A stretch of DNA of 64,000 nucleotides. Source: Verrucomicrobiota bacterium (GTDB lineage: Bacteria > Chlamydiota > Chlamydiia > Chlamydiales > Rhabdochlamydiaceae). The DNA lies in contig JAFEGK010000016.1 in assembly GCA_018239985.1 (NCBI GenBank), positions 1 through 64,000 of the forward strand, read 5' to 3'. A program made the position numbers and the translations under genes. Under the pieces are notes generated by a model. It was given only the letters and a program-made list of their open reading frames with translations, made no database searches and was not told the origin of the DNA. Each line of letters begins with the position of its first letter. Within the stretch, counting starts at the first letter, position 1. Below, one piece after another: positions 8,695-17,707 of this stretch.

Positions 8695-9871
8695 TTTTGC
8701 CCTCGAGGCAGGTCGCCGTTTGCAGAGAAAGCAAACAGGGCTGATCCACTTCTGTCACCAAAGTGAAGATCTGACGACGCACGATACAATTCCAGTTTTG
8801 GAAAATGCCCTTTTTGCCTTAAGTCTTTTCCGCACCCGCCTATCGGAGAATGTGCTCGAAGGGAAAGCGATTATTCAACGTCTTTTAGCCTTTGAAAAAG
8901 CAGGGCAATTTCCCACCTATATCCATGCATATCCCCACATTTCTGACCCCTATCTTAGCCTCAGGCTTGTTCCCATCTTTTTCTGGATTGTAACCGATTT
9001 TGGGCATGTGATCGGCAGCTTAAAAGGTGATCTAGAAGAGATCATTGAGAAGATAATGACAGAGCCAAAACCCTCTAGCTGGGCCCAATTTCGATTTAAC
9101 GCCTTTGAGGGGAAAATTGGCACTTTACCGCAGAACATTTACGAATGGGGCGAAGGGTTGATTTCGCTGCAGATTGCCGAAAAGCACGGCGCTAGTATCC
9201 AAGAGCCAATCCGAAAAGCTTTTGAGCTTTGGCATCCTGAACTTAGCTTATATATCGGCCCAGCTGCCCGCCGCAACCAGGAGGGGAATTTGCCTGAATT
9301 GACCCTCTTTGACCTCTTTATGTGTCAGTGGCAAAAACGGTTTTCTGCCAGAGCAGCTAATATTGCCCCTGTCCATTTACAAGGCGCTCTCATCCGTCCT
9401 CTGGGTTTTGAGGTGGAGGCGGCAAAAATGTCGACTCCTTATATCCATTTCAATAATGAGGAGGAGTGCCCACTTTTCATCGCCTGGGATCAACATACGT
9501 TTGTGCTGGCAAAACAACAGCACCTGGTTGAGGGGGATGCAGAAAAGATCATGGTTTTTCCAAAAGAAGATGAAATCCATTTCTATTTCAACCACCATCC
9601 CGACCATCAGATTTTGGTAAATAGGCAGAAGTCGAACACTTTTCGGCAAAATGATACAGTAGAAATACTCTCCAAGGGAATAAACCTGAATTTGCAGTTT
9701 TCAGCAGAAGATGGCACCTATATGGGGCATATTTTAAGGGGAAATCGCCCCTCGCAACATCATTGCAAGGGGGAAAATCTATTCGCTGCATTCGACTGGC
9801 AACTTACAATCCGGGCGATAAATATTGGAAAATTGCCGGTCATTTTCAACGTAAAGACGCAAAAAAACTGA
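8651..9871 (+). CDS. Conserved protein of unknown function
   Basis: A product of about 400 residues that I cannot assign. It is soluble, lacks a signal peptide, has an alpha-helical N-terminal half (about 1-200, with a YIHAYPHISDPYLSLRL stretch) and a beta-rich C-terminal half (about 250-400) of short strands, an arrangement reminiscent of helical toroid plus beta-sandwich glycan-active enzymes; this is a weak resemblance only. GTG at 8651 gives a 44-base overlap with the HAD gene; TTG at 8681, preceded by GAGGTGG, is an equally credible start. The gene is convergent with fabI across a 320-base gap that holds a large palindrome. Confidence 0.72.
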   Translation: MVSFKQLRWPLDAINFALEAGRRLQRKQTGLIHFCHQSEDLTTHDTIPVLENALFALSLFRTRLSENVLEGKAIIQRLLAFEKAGQFPTYIHAYPHISDPYLSLRLVPIFFWIVTDFGHVIGSLKGDLEEIIEKIMTEPKPSSWAQFRFNAFEGKIGTLPQNIYEWGEGLISLQIAEKHGASIQEPIRKAFELWHPELSLYIGPAARRNQEGNLPELTLFDLFMCQWQKRFSARAANIAPVHLQGALIRPLGFEVEAAKMSTPYIHFNNEEECPLFIAWDQHTFVLAKQQHLVEGDAEKIMVFPKEDEIHFYFNHHPDHQILVNRQKSNTFRQNDTVEILSKGINLNLQFSAEDGTYMGHILRGNRPSQHHCKGENLFAAFDWQLTIRAINIGKLPVIFNVKTQKN

Positions 9872-9939
9872 ACCCACATCCCTCAACTCCTCTTTTTAGC
9901 AATCTTTTTGACTCTCATTCGTTCGATCGTATAGGCGAC

Positions 9940-10034
9940 ACAGGATTTGCATGATCGCTTTGCGGCATGATAAGCAGGATAAAAAATTTTGATATCATGC
10001 ATATCATGCCGCAAAGCGATCATGCAAATCCTGT
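9940..10034. repeat. 33-bp perfect inverted repeat (palindromic element) between convergent genes
   Basis: Arms 9940-9972 and 10002-10034 are exact reverse complements over 33 bases, separated by a 29-base AT-rich spacer that itself contains ATCATGCATAT-type symmetry. It lies in the 9872-10192 gap between the unknown gene and fabI, both of which point into it. It is longer than a typical intrinsic terminator and has no clear T-run after the stem, so it may be a short mobile palindrome, an RNA structure or a terminator. I see no convincing gene in the rest of this gap. Confidence 0.8.
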
Positions 10035-10192
10035 CTCCTGGCTATGAAAATAGCTTCTCCAGCCCCTTGCGAGCATACCACAATTCTCATGATCTAAAGA
10101 TTAGAATAGGCTTTATTATCTCAAGTAACTCTACTATGCCAGCGGATTGTGCAATGAACTCGGGCTCTCTATAAAAGATTCGGATGTCGAAT

Positions 10193-11104
10193 TTACACTG
10201 GCGCGACTTCGGGCTGCTCAATAAATGCTGGAGAATCGACTGCGATTCCCATTGCATGCATGCCGTTATCGACATAGAGCGTCGTTCCTGTAACGGCAGC
10301 AGCCGCATCCGAGAGGAGGAAGACGGCAGCGCTGCCGACATCTTCTGCGTTCATCTCTCTCTGCAGAGGGGCGTTGGATTCAGAATAGGTGATCATTTTG
10401 TCGATAAAGCCAATCGCTCGTGCTGCGCGGCTGCGGAGGGGACCGGCAGATATTGTGTTGATGCGCACGCCCCACTTGCGGCCAGCTTCAAAAGCCAGTG
10501 TCCGTGTATCGCTTTCAAGAGCTGCTTTTGCAGAACTCATTCCTCCTCCATATCCTGGGATCGCCCTTTCTGAAGCAATATAGGTTAGGGAGAGGATTGA
10601 ACCTCCATGTGTCATGATCGAGCCGAATTGGGCCACCATGCTGACAAAGGAGTAGGATGAGGAACTAACTGCTGCCAGATATCCGGCACGGGAAGTTTCC
10701 AGTAGCGGTTTTTTTACCTCAGGGCCGTTGGCAAGAGAGTGGACGAGAATATCGATCGAGCCGTAGTCTTTTTCAATTTGGGCGGCAACTTCGGTTATGG
10801 TATAGCCAGAGGTAGCTGCATAACGTTTGTTTTCTTTAATCTCTTGGGGAACGTCTTCTGGACGGTCGAAACTTGCGTCTAGCGGATAGACTTTGGCAAG
10901 TTCGAGCATTTTTCCGTTTGAGAGTATGCGAGACTCATCAAATTTACCTGTCTCAAATGAGGTAGTGAAAATTTTAAGAATAGGGGTCCAGGTTCCAACG
11001 AGGATTTCGCAACCCTCTTCAGCTAAAGCTTTTGCAATTGCCCAGCCGTAACCCTGATCATCCCCGATTCCAGCAATGAATGCCCGTTTACCTTTCAGTT
11101 TCAT
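10193..11104 (-). CDS. fabI: Enoyl-[acyl-carrier-protein] reductase (NADH), FabI
   Basis: Catalyses the last reductive step of type II fatty-acid elongation. The 303-residue product is a short-chain dehydrogenase with an N-terminal Rossmann glycine motif ([13 protein letters not shown], about 12-24), the FabI-type catalytic region with Tyr then Tyr-x6-Lys-like spacing within [16 protein letters not shown], and [14 protein letters not shown] after it. An insertion of about 30 residues after the first strand (about 40-70) resembles plant and chlamydial enoyl reductases rather than the shorter E. coli FabI. The ATG is preceded by a TTGGAGGAAT ribosome site. Monocistronic by appearance. Confidence 0.95.
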   Translation of the reverse strand: MKLKGKRAFIAGIGDDQGYGWAIAKALAEEGCEILVGTWTPILKIFTTSFETGKFDESRILSNGKMLELAKVYPLDASFDRPEDVPQEIKENKRYAATSGYTITEVAAQIEKDYGSIDILVHSLANGPEVKKPLLETSRAGYLAAVSSSSYSFVSMVAQFGSIMTHGGSILSLTYIASERAIPGYGGGMSSAKAALESDTRTLAFEAGRKWGVRINTISAGPLRSRAARAIGFIDKMITYSESNAPLQREMNAEDVGSAAVFLLSDAAAAVTGTTLYVDNGMHAMGIAVDSPAFIEQPEVAPV

Positions 11105-11146
11105 ATTCCTCCAAGGAAAGTCAGTAATAGAGATATTATAACCGAT

Positions 11147-11410
11147 TTATGAGTTTTTGGTCATCATTAGCCTTCGCCACCCTTCAGCTGTAAGAATTTT
11201 TTTGGATTTAAGCTGTACGGGAAGGGCTTTTTTCTTGGCAGGAGGAGGGGCTACTGGGTGTTTTTTTTCGACAGCTTTCTTCCGCTCTGTCTTTTTAGCA
11301 ACTGTTTTTTTTAAAGGAGCCTTGGGAGGTGCCTTTTTCACCGCCACCGCTTTTTTTGCTGGGGCAACTTTTTTCTTTACGACTTTTGCTTTCTTTTTTG
11401 GTGTGGCCAT
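11147..11410 (-). CDS. Histone H1/Hc2-like lysine- and alanine-rich DNA-binding protein
   Basis: An 87-residue, extremely basic product built from KKA/PAKK/VKKK tracts (about 3-65), as in chlamydial Hc2-type histone-like proteins and eukaryotic H1 tails. The last 20 residues (KSKKILTAEGWRRLMM) are less repetitive and may form a short helix. Chlamydial histones compact the nucleoid in elementary bodies; the same role here is inferred. AGGAGAAGCAA precedes the ATG. Low-complexity lysine tracts make similarity searches unreliable, so family assignment rests on composition and the chlamydial context. Confidence 0.7.
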   Translation of the reverse strand: MATPKKKAKVVKKKVAPAKKAVAVKKAPPKAPLKKTVAKKTERKKAVEKKHPVAPPPAKKKALPVQLKSKKILTAEGWRRLMMTKNS

Positions 11411-11479
11411 TTGCTTCTCCTTTCCCTAAATTTAGTTCATAAGATCAAAAAAATCAAATGATCGCTATACTTCACATAT

Positions 11480-12472
11480 ATGAAGTTCCAAAAATTAGAA
11501 GCCTTTGAGAAGCATATTAAAGAGGCTTTTCCCCATCACCTTTCCGCCGTCTATGTCGTGGTCTGTAGCCAAGAGAGTGAGAGGAAAAAGATTTTAAGCA
11601 GCATCACGCAGCTCTTAGAGAAAGAGGCCGATTTAAAGAGGTGCCACCAAGTGAAAGATGCGCTCGGTCACATCAATGGAGGATCGCTCTTTTCTGGAAA
11701 ATCTGCCGCTGTGCTCGATAGCGTGGAGCTTTTCCTCGAATCGGAAATACAGCTACTGTCCCGTTATGTCTCTTCGCCCAATCCTCAAGGGCAGCTGATT
11801 CTTGGCTCTGCTACCGGCAAAGTGATCACTTCCCTCTATGAAAAGGGGAAGAAAGAGATGGTGATTCTCGATCTGACTCAAGAAAAGCCGTGGGAAGAGA
11901 AACAGCGGCTCCAAAAGTGGCTCGTGCAGACAATCCACGCGCAAAAAAAGCAAATTGCCCCAGACGCTGTCGAAGCACTATTTGAGAGGCTCCCAAGCGA
12001 TCGACTCTATTTGAGTCAGGAAATCGAAAAATTGATCTGTTATATCGGTGAGCGTAGTGGGATTACTCGCGCTGATATCGATGCTATTTGCAGCTCTTCA
12101 ATCGATTACAATTTCTTTCAAATTGCCCAGCAAATGGTCTGGGGGGGCTTGAAGAGTGTTCCTGAGTTAAACGATGTTTCGACCTTGCTGCCGCTTATTG
12201 GCCTATTGCGCAATCAGTTGGAAATGGGACTGAAAATGGCCGTTTTAACGAAAAAAGGGGCAACTCAAGAGGAAATATCATCCGCATTTCCCCGTCTATG
12301 GCCCAAAGCATTGCAACAGTGCGTCGATGGGGCACGCCATTTGGGGATTGGCTATTTTCAGCGCGGGCTTATTCATCTTTTCGAATTTGAGCTGGGCCTA
12401 AAAACAAGTGCCGGCAAGCCTGAAGTGCTTTTTACAATTCTGTGCTCAACAGTCTCTAATAGGGTGTTGTAA
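11480..12472 (+). CDS. holA: DNA polymerase III delta subunit (HolA-like)
   Basis: The 330-residue product fits the clamp-loader delta subunit: an N-terminal RecA-like fold lacking a P-loop, a mid-section KWLVQTIHAQKKQIAPDAVEAL matching the conserved helical lid region, and a C-terminal collar domain (about 210-330) with PLIGLLRNQLEMGLKMA. HolA opens the beta clamp for loading onto primed DNA. Its final codons lie at the edge of a palindromic element (12465-12916), so the present C-terminus (ending STVSNRVL) may have been created by that insertion: sequence right of the element could continue the frame as STVSKLRTDCLESRRG then stop. Confidence 0.85.
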   Translation: MKFQKLEAFEKHIKEAFPHHLSAVYVVVCSQESERKKILSSITQLLEKEADLKRCHQVKDALGHINGGSLFSGKSAAVLDSVELFLESEIQLLSRYVSSPNPQGQLILGSATGKVITSLYEKGKKEMVILDLTQEKPWEEKQRLQKWLVQTIHAQKKQIAPDAVEALFERLPSDRLYLSQEIEKLICYIGERSGITRADIDAICSSSIDYNFFQIAQQMVWGGLKSVPELNDVSTLLPLIGLLRNQLEMGLKMAVLTKKGATQEEISSAFPRLWPKALQQCVDGARHLGIGYFQRGLIHLFEFELGLKTSAGKPEVLFTILCSTVSNRVL

Positions 12473-12924
12473 AACCAATTCTAACGGCTGCTCGTGCGCT
12501 CTTCCCCGCCGGGACTGAAGTCCTCTTTCGGCGGGTACCCCTTCCGCGTCTACTCGCAGAACCAGACAAAAAAAGTCTGCCGACCTGTCTCCAAATTGCA
12601 AAGTGGAGAGGGGGTGTTTTTCTTTTCTAACTCGGTTCTGCGAGTCGACGCGGAAGGGGCACCCGCCGAAAGAGGACTTCAGTCCCGGCGGGGAAGAGCG
12701 CACGAGCAGCCGTTCGACCCATATCGCAAAGCAAAATTGCACCGCAGAATAGCCCGCAGGGCGTTGCGGGGTAGTGCTATGCACACTCCGCATTCGAGGA
12801 CGCGATTTGGCGCAGCGAGATTGGGGCGCAAGGGGGTCGCAGGGGACACCGGACACGAAGTGCTGTGTCACCCGACATGTCTATGGTAAGCTATCTAAAG
12901 AATTGGTTTTACAACAGTCTCTAA
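12447..12924. mobile_element. MITE-like palindromic insertion between holA and the DUF1328 gene
   Basis: A non-coding element with 18-bp perfect terminal inverted repeats (12465-12482 and 12899-12916) and a large internal palindrome whose 79-base arms (12485-12563 and 12634-12712) match at all but two positions. A 13-base direct repeat (12447-12459 and 12912-12924) flanks it and may be a target duplication or partly terminal sequence. The interior is visibly richer in G+C than neighbouring genes. The open frames on both strands (131 and 141 codons) are mirror readings of the same palindrome and are not credible genes. No transposase is present, so a non-autonomous element is likely. This accounts for the gap of about 450 bases. 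Confidence 0.75.
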
Positions 12925-13097
12925 ATTGCGCACCGATTGCCTTGAATCAAGGCGAGGATAAGGAAGATCAAAAAGAGCAGAGCAAATAAGAAGAAGAGCC
13001 ATTTTGAGATTTGCTTTGCATTGGCTTCATTGCCTTTAAAGGCCATATAACCTGTGATAATCGCTAGCGCCAAAAAAATAACTGCCCACTTTAGCAT
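12921..13097 (-). CDS. DUF1328/YtjA-family small membrane protein
   Basis: A 58-residue ORF reading MLKWAVIFLALAIITGYMAF then a polar turn and a second hydrophobic helix (about 34-52). The opening LKWAVIFL segment, the two-helix hairpin and the size match the DUF1328 (YtjA) family of small inner-membrane proteins of unknown function. A GGAG site lies 6 bases before the ATG. Its stop codon overlaps the right edge of the palindromic insertion, so the element has landed exactly between this gene and holA. No function is inferred. Confidence 0.75.
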   Translation of the reverse strand: MLKWAVIFLALAIITGYMAFKGNEANAKQISKWLFFLFALLFLIFLILALIQGNRCAI

Positions 13098-13153
13098 TTG
13101 CTGCTCCGTTTTTTCTTTGTATAATATGTTAGTTTATTTGTGTACAGCTTCTT

Positions 13154-13315
13154 AGAGCCTATCCGTAATGTAGAGGAAAAAAGGTGGGAGAAGATTTCGA
13201 GAAGATTTTTTTGATTTTAGACGAGGGAATATTCGTGAATATTTCCGAGGAGAAAACCAAAAAAAGCGCTCGAAAGATTCCCCAGATTTTTTTCTCTACA
13301 TTGCGGATAGGCTCT
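13154..13315. repeat. MITE-like repeat, long copy (AGAGCCTATCCG family)
   Basis: A 162-base element with imperfect terminal inverted repeats beginning AGAGCCTATCCG(T/C)AATGTAGAG. A shorter relative lies at 31946-32024. The interior has a small dyad around GAATATTCGTGAATATTTC. Its right terminus abuts and overlaps the hemW stop codon. No coding capacity. The second copy shows this is a dispersed family rather than a local terminator. Confidence 0.8.
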
Positions 13316-14429
13316 AGATGATTTCACTTGCAACAGTGTCGTAGAATAAAAGCCCTTTTTCCGAGAGCTTAAGATTTTGCCCATCCCGAACAAGATAATT
13401 TGATTCTACGAGTTGATTAAGCACGGTTTTTGTCTTTTCGGGGAGGTTAAATGACTTTAGATCTACCCCCCGTAGCAGTCTCAGTTCTACAGCGAGAAGC
13501 TCATGGACATTTTGGGGGTAGGGGAGTGTTTCTTCAAAGTCGACAGGGGATAGGTCTTGGCGCAGCGCATCAAGATATTTATTGATGTTGGCACAGTTGC
13601 GAAACCTCTTGCCATTGAAATAGCTGAAGGCCGAAGGGCCAAGGCCAAAAAATGGGCGAGCGGTCCAGTAGCCGACGTTGTGGCGTGACTCAAACCCTAG
13701 CCTGGCAAAGGCGGAGATCTCATACCGTTTTAACCCGCTCTTTTCGATCTGGTTGATCGCCATGTTGTGCATCGTGAAATTGTCTTCAGCAGAGGGGAGT
13801 TTAAGGGGCCTTTTGTAAAAGGCGGTATGGGGCTCAATGGTTAAATTGTATAGAGAGAGGTGGGTGATTGGCAGGGTGTTTAGCTGCTTGAGGGTCTTTT
13901 CGAAGCTTTCCGGGGTTTGATCGGGTAGTTCATACATGAGGTCAATCGAGATATTCGAGATGCCTGCACTGTGGGTATCCCAAATCGCGTCGATTGCCTT
14001 TTGGGCGTTGTGGGTTCTTTCTAGCACTTCAAGCGAGTCGTTTTGGAGCGATTGGACGCCGATGCTAACACGGTTGATTCCAGCATCTTTGTAGCCCTTC
14101 ATCAATTCAATGTTTACATCTTCGGGGTTCGCTTCGATCGTTACTTCGCAATTGTTTGAGATGTCAATTTTTTCAAGGAGGGTCTTAATTGGTTCTACCC
14201 CAAAGAGGGTAGGGGTGCCGCCGCCAAAATAGACCGAAACAATTTCGAAATCCTTTATCTGAGCGCGGACTTGCTCCCACTCGAGCAGCAAGCCTTCAAG
14301 AAGTTGTTGCCGATGTTTCGGGTGATTGGGGATGACGTAGAAATGGCAGTAGGGACATTTTTTCGTGCAGAATGGGATGTGAAAGTAGAGGCTGATTGGC
14401 CGGTTACCACTCATCAGCGTCGGGGTCAT
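13314..14429 (-). CDS. hemW: Radical SAM heme chaperone / coproporphyrinogen-oxidase-like HemW
   Basis: Radical SAM enzyme of the HemN/HemW family. The CxxxCxxC iron-sulfur motif (CTKKCPYC) is near residue 22 of this start, followed by the YFGGGTPTLF SAM-binding segment and the SRHNVGYW segment late in the chain. About 371 residues is HemW-like (378 in E. coli), shorter than oxygen-independent HemN. HemW inserts heme into respiratory enzymes. The start at 14429 (MTPTLMSGNR) has AAGGGG 8 bases upstream; MSGNR at 14414 overlaps the upstream stop by 11 bases and is the alternative. The longer open frame upstream is a lysine-rich out-of-frame artefact of the acidic gene before it. Chlamydia trachomatis has the same neighbour order, from memory. 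Confidence 0.9.
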   Translation of the reverse strand: MTPTLMSGNRPISLYFHIPFCTKKCPYCHFYVIPNHPKHRQQLLEGLLLEWEQVRAQIKDFEIVSVYFGGGTPTLFGVEPIKTLLEKIDISNNCEVTIEANPEDVNIELMKGYKDAGINRVSIGVQSLQNDSLEVLERTHNAQKAIDAIWDTHSAGISNISIDLMYELPDQTPESFEKTLKQLNTLPITHLSLYNLTIEPHTAFYKRPLKLPSAEDNFTMHNMAINQIEKSGLKRYEISAFARLGFESRHNVGYWTARPFFGLGPSAFSYFNGKRFRNCANINKYLDALRQDLSPVDFEETLPYPQNVHELLAVELRLLRGVDLKSFNLPEKTKTVLNQLVESNYLVRDGQNLKLSEKGLLFYDTVASEII

Positions 14430-14880
14430 GGAGGATGCCCCTTCTCCAGCGATTTTTGTCGCTGAAAGGATCTTCATCATCTTCGTAAATCTGGGAGGAG
14501 ACTTCTTCTTCTTTGGTGTTTTCTTCCGTGCTCTCTTCGCCAGTGACCGTCTCGGTGTCAAAAGATTCTGTATCGGATTCGAAGCCTGTCGCTTCTCCTT
14601 CAGTGGCGGTCTCGTCGCTCATGGTCACATCGGGCATGCTTTGTGGCTCCTGATAGGAGGCTCGTGCTCCCCGTTTTGGAGGAACGTATTCTTCGACTTC
14701 ACCGCTTTCTTTTAGGAAACGGAGTCGCTCAAGCTCTTCGCTAATTTTTTTCTTTACACTCTCGATTTCTTCAGAATGCTTGGTTAAATCCTTCTTCGGA
14801 ACTAAGCCAAGTTTGAGCCACTGTTCTAGGTCAGTTAGCTCATTTTCTAGCTTCTTAAGACGTTCACTTTTTAAACTCAT
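14404..14880 (-). CDS. Hypothetical coiled-coil/acidic protein upstream of hemW
   Basis: A 158-residue product of unknown function. Residues 1-60 form a charged heptad-type coiled coil (LKKLENELTDLEQWLKLG); residues about 65-140 are a disordered acidic, Thr/Glu-rich tract; the end is WRRGILHDPDADEW. The start at 14880 is chosen for the AGGTG site 8 bases upstream. The 3' end overlaps hemW. The position between hemW and sucA matches a conserved hypothetical gene in Chlamydia, supporting a real gene. Divergent from sucA with a gap of about 145 bases. Confidence 0.75.
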   Translation of the reverse strand: MSLKSERLKKLENELTDLEQWLKLGLVPKKDLTKHSEEIESVKKKISEELERLRFLKESGEVEEYVPPKRGARASYQEPQSMPDVTMSDETATEGEATGFESDTESFDTETVTGEESTEENTKEEEVSSQIYEDDEDPFSDKNRWRRGILHDPDADEW

Positions 14881-15025
14881 CTTGTAACACCTCAATATTG
14901 AGGCAATTGCAATACTTCGGTTTTCTGGTCTTCGAAATTTTACAATTGCCTATTCCGCGATACTTTACAGGAGTCAACCTTTAAATCCTAGCTAAAATTT
15001 TGTTGAGAGGTTATAAGAGCATCAT

Positions 15026-17707
15026 ATGAGCCAAAATCAACCCACCTACGCCAATTTAGCCAATCTGAAGCTTCTAGAAGATCTGTATGCAAAGTGGCAG
15101 AATAACCCTCAAAGTGTCGACCCTTCATGGCAGAATTTTTTTGACGGGATGCAGCTTGGGTCTTCTTTGGCCAAGGCCTTCCCCCCTCGGCTGGAAAGCG
15201 CTGACCTTAGAGTCTATTATCTCATCCAGGCTTATCGCTCCTATGGACATCTGATGGCCCGCTGCAATGTGACTGCGACCGATATCCCAACATTGCCTAA
15301 TGAGCTGAAATTGGAAAATTTTGGTCTTACTGACAAGGATCTCGGGTCCGAGTTTCCTACTAACGAGCTGTTCGAGAAAGAAAAGGCCCCATTAAGTGAA
15401 ATCATCGATGTGTTGCAAAAGACCTATTGCCAGACGATCGGCATCGAATACATGAATTTGGGAAATGTTGCGATTGAAAAGTGGATCCAACAGCAAATTG
15501 AACCCTATTTTCCCAATCATCTATCGACAACTGATAAGATCGAGATCCTCAAACAGCTGAATCAAGCAGAGGGGTTTGAGACTTTTTTACATACAAAATA
15601 TGTGGGACAAAAACGGTTTTCCCTCGAAGGAGAAGAGTCTTTTATTCCACTTCTCCATGCGATTTTGGGCAAGGGGGGAGAGTTGGGGGTGACCGATGCG
15701 GTCATTGGGATGGCCCACCGCGGCAGGCTTAATGTGCTGGCCAATATCATGGGCAAATCGTATGGGTACATTTTTGAAGAATTTGAGGATCACTATACTC
15801 CCGATCTTTCAGAGTCGACCGGCGATGTGAAATACCACATGGGATTTGCGGGTACCTATAAGAAAATTCAGGTGATTTTAGCGGCTAATCCGAGCCATTT
15901 AGAATCAGTGGATCCTGTTGTCGAAGGGCAGGTGCGGGCTCTGCAAGAGCAGAAAAGATCAAAACAGGATCAGAAACAGGTGTTGCCCATTTTGGTTCAC
16001 GGGGACGCTGCTGTTGCAGGCCAGGGAGTGGTCTATGAAACGCTCACTCTGGCGAATTTGAATGGATATGGGACAAAAGGGACGGTCCATATTGTCATCA
16101 ATAACCAAATTGGTTTCACAACTTTGCCTAAAGATAGTCGGTCGACTAGATATTGCACAGACATCGCCAAGGCTTTTGGGGCCCCAGTGTTTCATGTGAG
16201 CGCTGAAGATCCTGAAGCCTGTGTGGCGGTAGCCAATTTAGCCCTGCAGCTGCGTCAGGAATTTGGTTGCGATGTGTTTATTGATCTAATGGGGTACCGG
16301 AAATATGGGCATAATGAAACCGATGAACCAAGCTTCACTCAACCCTTGCAAAACCAGCTGATACGGGCAAAAAAATCCATCCGGGAAATTTATCGAGACA
16401 GGTTGATAGAGGGGGGGATTCTGTCTGGCGCTCAGGCCGAGCAGATTGAGAAACAATTTCACGATGACCTCACCAAAATTCTTGAGACGGTCAAAGCAGC
16501 TAAGCCCTCTGCAGAAAAAATGAAGATGCGGAGGAAGGGAAAGGATCTCAATCAGCTCTTCAAACCCTTTGAGACAAAAGTAGAGAAATCGACCCTGCTT
16601 GAAATTGGGAAAAAAATTGCCCAAATACCTCAAGGGATAAATATCCATCCAAAAATTCAGCGTCTATTAAAAGAGCGGGACAATATGCTCGAGCAAACGG
16701 TAGATTGGGGGATGGGGGAACTTCTTGCGTACGGATCTCTAGTGACAAACGGGATCCATATCCGCCTCACTGGTCAAGATACACGCCGCGGCACCTTTTC
16801 TCATCGTCATGCCCTCTATGTCGATCAGCTCACATCAGCCCATTATTTTCCCCTTTCCCATCTAAGCGAATCCCAAGCCAGCTGTGATATCTACAATTCA
16901 CCTCTCTCCGAGGTGGGGGCATTAGGTTTTGAATTTGGCTATAGCCTGATGTATCCAAAATCGCTAGTCCTCTGGGAAGGGCAATTTGGTGACTTTGTCA
17001 ACGGGGCGCAGGTGATCATCGATCAGTATATCGCTCCTTCCGAGATGAAATGGGGTCAGAGCACCAATTTGACCCTCCTATTGCCCCATGGCTATGAAGG
17101 GCAAGGGCCAGAACACTCATCGGCACGCATCGAGAGATATCTGCAACTTTGTGCTGATGAAAATATGACGGTTGCTAACTGCACCACCCCCGCACAGTTT
17201 TTCCATTTGCTCCGTCGCCAAGCGCTCCGACCCATGAAGAAGCCATTGATTGTCTTTACCCCTAAAGTGCTCCTTCGGCATCCTCTTTGTCGCAGCCCCC
17301 TCAAAGATTTCTATGAAGGACATTTTGAAGAAATATTAGACGACCCCAATCCCCCAAAAAATCCAAAGAGAGTATTAATTTGCAGCGGCAAAATCTATTA
17401 TGACTTGGTCCAAGAGCGTGAGAAACGAAACGCCGATGATGTGATTTTACGCATCGAGCAGCTCTACCCCTTGCAAACTGAAAAACTTTCAGCTCTCATC
17501 AAAAAGTATGGTTCCTTACCGTGCTGCTATGTTCAAGAAGAACATGAAAATATGGGTGCCTGGAATTTTGTTAAGAACCGTATTGATAATCTCTCCTATA
17601 TTGGCCGTGCTGAAGCAGCATCCCCAGCTGCTGGATCACATGCCCTTCATCGTCTTGAACAAGAGATACTCATCCAACAACTTTATAGCCAAGGATCCCC
17701 CTCATGA
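15026..17707 (+). CDS. sucA: 2-oxoglutarate dehydrogenase E1 component
   Basis: Thiamine-diphosphate-dependent E1 subunit that decarboxylates 2-oxoglutarate and transfers succinyl to E2 in the TCA cycle. The 893-residue chain has the N-terminal E2-binding helix (NLKLLEDLYAKWQNNP), the MAHRGRLNVLANIMGK segment (about 232-247), the ThDP motif region HGDAAVAGQGVVYETL, and the C-terminal transketolase-like pyrimidine domain with LPHGYEGQGPEHSSARIERYLQ split across 680-701. Length is slightly below the usual 930. It heads an operon with sucB and lpdA, each overlapping the previous by 4 bases. Confidence 0.97.
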   Translation: MSQNQPTYANLANLKLLEDLYAKWQNNPQSVDPSWQNFFDGMQLGSSLAKAFPPRLESADLRVYYLIQAYRSYGHLMARCNVTATDIPTLPNELKLENFGLTDKDLGSEFPTNELFEKEKAPLSEIIDVLQKTYCQTIGIEYMNLGNVAIEKWIQQQIEPYFPNHLSTTDKIEILKQLNQAEGFETFLHTKYVGQKRFSLEGEESFIPLLHAILGKGGELGVTDAVIGMAHRGRLNVLANIMGKSYGYIFEEFEDHYTPDLSESTGDVKYHMGFAGTYKKIQVILAANPSHLESVDPVVEGQVRALQEQKRSKQDQKQVLPILVHGDAAVAGQGVVYETLTLANLNGYGTKGTVHIVINNQIGFTTLPKDSRSTRYCTDIAKAFGAPVFHVSAEDPEACVAVANLALQLRQEFGCDVFIDLMGYRKYGHNETDEPSFTQPLQNQLIRAKKSIREIYRDRLIEGGILSGAQAEQIEKQFHDDLTKILETVKAAKPSAEKMKMRRKGKDLNQLFKPFETKVEKSTLLEIGKKIAQIPQGINIHPKIQRLLKERDNMLEQTVDWGMGELLAYGSLVTNGIHIRLTGQDTRRGTFSHRHALYVDQLTSAHYFPLSHLSESQASCDIYNSPLSEVGALGFEFGYSLMYPKSLVLWEGQFGDFVNGAQVIIDQYIAPSEMKWGQSTNLTLLLPHGYEGQGPEHSSARIERYLQLCADENMTVANCTTPAQFFHLLRRQALRPMKKPLIVFTPKVLLRHPLCRSPLKDFYEGHFEEILDDPNPPKNPKRVLICSGKIYYDLVQEREKRNADDVILRIEQLYPLQTEKLSALIKKYGSLPCCYVQEEHENMGAWNFVKNRIDNLSYIGRAEAASPAAGSHALHRLEQEILIQQLYSQGSPS

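Noticed and set aside
10087-10192. Protein-like minus-strand frame downstream of fabI
   Set aside because: It is out of frame with fabI, has no start signal of its own and stops quickly; could be a decayed remnant but the evidence is too thin.
12446-12889. 131- and 141-codon open frames on opposite strands in the palindromic element
   Set aside because: They are mirror readings of the same inverted repeat and change composition abruptly at its edges; not conserved-looking proteins.
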